14,823 nucleotides of DNA from positions 1-14,823 of the forward strand of contig JALNZZ010000042.1 of assembly GCA_023229065.1 (NCBI GenBank), in the 5' to 3' direction. Both the position numbers and the translations under genes were made by a program. This document shows positions 12,768 to 14,823 of this stretch, piece after piece (position 1 is the first letter of the stretch; the number at the start of each line of letters is the position of its first letter). Source of the DNA: Porticoccaceae bacterium. GTDB lineage: Bacteria > Pseudomonadota > Gammaproteobacteria > Pseudomonadales > Porticoccaceae. The notes beneath the pieces were generated by a model. The model saw only the letters and a program-made list of their open reading frames with translations, was not told where the DNA came from and did not search any database.

Positions 12768-14051
12768 ATGTCCAGATCCGAAACCTTGTTCCAGGCTGCG
12801 CGCCGCCATATTCCCGGCGGCGTCAACTCCCCAGTTCGCGCCTTCCGCGCTGTGGGTGGCACGCCAGTATTCTTCGACAGTGCTCAGGGCCCCTGGCTGA
12901 TCGACGCCGACGGCAAGCGCTATGTAGACTATGTGCAGTCCTGGGGACCAATGATCCTCGGCCACGGCCATCCGGCTGTACTCGACGCCATCCGCTCCCA
13001 GCTGGAAAAGGGGCTGACCTTCGGCGCTCCCACCGAGCTGGAAACCCTCCTTGCCGACCGCCTCTGTGAGCTGGTGCCTGGCCTCGAATTAGTGCGTATG
13101 GTGAATTCCGGCACCGAGGCCACCATGAGCGCCATCCGTCTTGCCCGGGGCTTTACCGGACGTGACAAGATCATCAAGTTCGAAGGCTGCTATCACGGGC
13201 ACTCCGACTCCCTGCTGGTCAAGGCCGGCTCCGGCGCACTGACTCTGGGAGTACCCAGCTCTCCCGGTGTACCGGCTGCCCTGGCGGACCACACCATCAC
13301 CCTCACCTACAACGACAGCGAAGCGGTGCGTGAAACTTTTCGCCAGATCGGCGATCAGGTGGCAGGCATCATTGTCGAGCCTGTGGCCGGCAATATGAGC
13401 TGCATTCCCCCAGCGGCGGGCTTTTTGGAAACTCTGCGCGAGTGCTGTGACCAGTCCGGCGCCCTGCTGATCATCGACGAAGTGATGACAGGCTTTAGGG
13501 TCGCCTCCGACTCAGCCGTGGGGCGCTACGGCATTCGTGCTGATCTGATTACGCTTGGCAAGGTGATCGGCGGCGGCATGCCAGTGGGCGCTTTTGGCGG
13601 GCGCCGCGAAGTGATGGAACAGATTTCTCCCCTCGGCCCGGTGTACCAGGCCGGCACCCTGTCCGGCAACCCGGTCGCTATGGCCGCCGGCCTTGCTACC
13701 CTGGAGCTCGTCTCCCAGCCAGGTTTTCACCAGCCCCTGTTTGACCGCACTCACTTGCTGGTGGACGGCCTGCAGATGCGCGCCGATGCCGCTGGTATTC
13801 CCTTCACTACCAATCATGTGGGCACCATGTTTGGGGTGTTCTTCACCGAGGCGAAAAGTGTAACCAACTATCAGCAGGTAATGGCCTGTGATACCGAGCG
13901 TTTCGGCCGCTTTTTCCACGCCATGCTCGACGAAGGCATCTATCTGGCTCCGGCCGCCTACGAGGCCGGCTTTATGTCCGCAGCTCACAGCGACGCCGAG
14001 ATTGACTTCACCCTCGCTGCTGCGGAGCGGGTGTTCGCCCGCCTCGACTAG
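12768..14051 (+). CDS. hemL: Glutamate-1-semialdehyde 2,1-aminomutase
   Basis: A 427-residue PLP enzyme that converts glutamate-1-semialdehyde to 5-aminolevulinate in the C5 route to tetrapyrroles, in the cytoplasm. The PLP lysine is K265 in ITLGKVIGGGMPVGAFGG, the same position as I recall for E. coli HemL. The cofactor aspartate lies in LLIIDEVMTGFR (233-244). NSGTEATMSAIRLAR (113-127) and the mobile-loop region GSGALTLGVPSSPGVP (154-169) are conserved. The start ATG follows GGAAG by four bases. The 60-base gap after hemJ contains a weak hairpin (GGCTG at 12711-12715 with CAGCC at 12731-12735) without a T tract, so read-through from hemJ is expected. It ends 17 bases before dacB. Confidence 0.98.
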   Translation: MSRSETLFQAARRHIPGGVNSPVRAFRAVGGTPVFFDSAQGPWLIDADGKRYVDYVQSWGPMILGHGHPAVLDAIRSQLEKGLTFGAPTELETLLADRLCELVPGLELVRMVNSGTEATMSAIRLARGFTGRDKIIKFEGCYHGHSDSLLVKAGSGALTLGVPSSPGVPAALADHTITLTYNDSEAVRETFRQIGDQVAGIIVEPVAGNMSCIPPAAGFLETLRECCDQSGALLIIDEVMTGFRVASDSAVGRYGIRADLITLGKVIGGGMPVGAFGGRREVMEQISPLGPVYQAGTLSGNPVAMAAGLATLELVSQPGFHQPLFDRTHLLVDGLQMRADAAGIPFTTNHVGTMFGVFFTEAKSVTNYQQVMACDTERFGRFFHAMLDEGIYLAPAAYEAGFMSAAHSDAEIDFTLAAAERVFARLD

Positions 14052-14054
14052 TGC

Positions 14055-14060
14055 AGAGGT
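14055..14060 (+). promoter_or_regulatory. Ribosome binding site that decides the dacB start
   Basis: AGAGGT, eight bases before the GTG at 14069. A GTG at 14051, overlapping the hemL stop (TAGTG), is in frame but has no ribosome site. Confidence 0.45.
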
Positions 14061-14068
14061 CGGGCGCC

Positions 14069-14823
14069 GTGAAGGGTATTGCTCTCGCACTGTTACTGTT
14101 TTTGAGCCTGCCCTCGCTGGCCCTGACCGGCGAACGCCTGGCTGCGGCGGTGGCGGCCTCCGGGCTGCCCGCCGATAGCCTCACCTTGATGGTTGTCGCC
14201 CACCGCCAGGGTGAACAGCCGCGAACGGTACTGGACCTGAATGCCCACACCGCCTTGATTCCTGCCTCGGTGACCAAGCTGGTCACCGCCGCAGCCGTGC
14301 TGCGTCATATTCCCCTCGGCACTCGCTTCGAGACCCGGCTGCTGTCTGCAGCCCCACTGGACAAGACCACCCCCGAGGGCCCCACCCTTGCAGGTGATCT
14401 GGTGATGGAAGGACGCGGAGATCCCTCCCTGGTCAGTGAAACCCTCTGGCTGCTGGTCAATGAACTGGCTCGTACCGGCATCCGGGTTATCGACGGCGAC
14501 ATCCTTGTCGATGACAGTTATTTTGATACCAATTATCTGGACCCCAGCCGCGATACACGCCGCTCAGACCATGCCTACGACGCCCCTGTCGGTGCTCTCT
14601 CCTTCAATTGGAATGCCGTAGCACTGAGCGTTAGCCCCGGACCGACACCGGGTACTCCTGCCCAGGTACAAGCCGAACCGGCCAGCCCCTACGTGCACGT
14701 TCGCAACAGTGCCACTACCGTGCCTGGCAGAGGGATAGACAAGCTGGTGGTAAGTCGAATGCCTGGCTCTGGGGGAGATACCTTGGTAGTCAGCGGTCAG
14801 ATCGGCGTAGCAGCCAACCCCTT
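14069..14823 (+). CDS. dacB: D-alanyl-D-alanine carboxypeptidase/endopeptidase (PBP4, DacB), 5' part
   Basis: 251 codons lie in the window; the 3' part is cut by the right edge. The product is a periplasmic penicillin-binding protein of the S13 family that trims or cleaves peptidoglycan peptides. A signal peptide is clear (KGIALALLLFLSLPSLALT, cleavage near 18-20). The catalytic SxxK motif is S67-V-T-K70 in LIPASVTKLVTAAAVL, followed by the typical GDLVMEGRGDPSL (about 108-120) and GDILVDDSYFD blocks and APVGALSFNWNAV. The SxN and KTG motifs should lie beyond the edge. Translation probably starts at GTG 14069, behind AGAGGT. It follows hemL by 17 bases and may be co-transcribed. Confidence 0.93.
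   Translation, partial: MKGIALALLLFLSLPSLALTGERLAAAVAASGLPADSLTLMVVAHRQGEQPRTVLDLNAHTALIPASVTKLVTAAAVLRHIPLGTRFETRLLSAAPLDKTTPEGPTLAGDLVMEGRGDPSLVSETLWLLVNELARTGIRVIDGDILVDDSYFDTNYLDPSRDTRRSDHAYDAPVGALSFNWNAVALSVSPGPTPGTPAQVQAEPASPYVHVRNSATTVPGRGIDKLVVSRMPGSGGDTLVVSGQIGVAANP

Overview
The window looks like chromosomal DNA of a gammaproteobacterium, probably a marine Cellvibrionales/Pseudomonadales-type organism. This rests on protein similarity recalled from memory and on gene order: tyrS, an M23 peptidase, anmK, erpA, a DUF6776-like protein, argC, hemJ and hemL lie together much as they do in Pseudomonas. Base composition is moderately GC-rich and even, and I see no insertion sequence, phage gene, tRNA, rRNA or CRISPR array.

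Region 1 (1-4539) is a catabolic module. A minus-strand operon runs from an AdhE-type CoA-acylating aldehyde dehydrogenase through an acyl-CoA dehydrogenase and an enoyl-CoA hydratase into the start of a second crotonase-family gene cut by the window edge. A divergent AraC-family regulator (plus strand) shares the upstream region. Together these genes could turn an aldehyde into an acyl-CoA, desaturate it and hydrate it, with the regulator as likely activator. The layout recalls the P. aeruginosa PA0744-PA0748 block, whose hydratase (DspI) is linked to cis-2-decenoic acid. The true substrate here is unknown.

Region 2 (4540-9577) is housekeeping. tyrS on the minus strand is divergent from a plus-strand operon of an M23 murein endopeptidase (MepM/OapA type), anmK (anhydro-MurNAc kinase; TAATG overlap) and a single-domain PPK2 polyphosphate kinase. 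The first two belong to cell-wall turnover and recycling. PPK2 is an unexpected third member.

Region 3 (9592-11846, minus strand) holds argC, a membrane-anchored coiled-coil protein of DUF6776 type two bases behind it, and erpA with its own candidate promoter and a small palindrome at the likely transcription start.

Region 4 (11847-14823, plus strand) starts with a 435-base intergenic region. It contains a degenerate tandem array of seven units with a strikingly regular period near 22 bp, ending in a REP-like imperfect inverted repeat, just upstream of hemJ. Then come hemJ and hemL (haem biosynthesis) and the 5' part of dacB (PBP4). The tandem array and the acylating aldehyde dehydrogenase operon are the most interesting items. 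I found no clear evidence for a wholly new multi-gene system.
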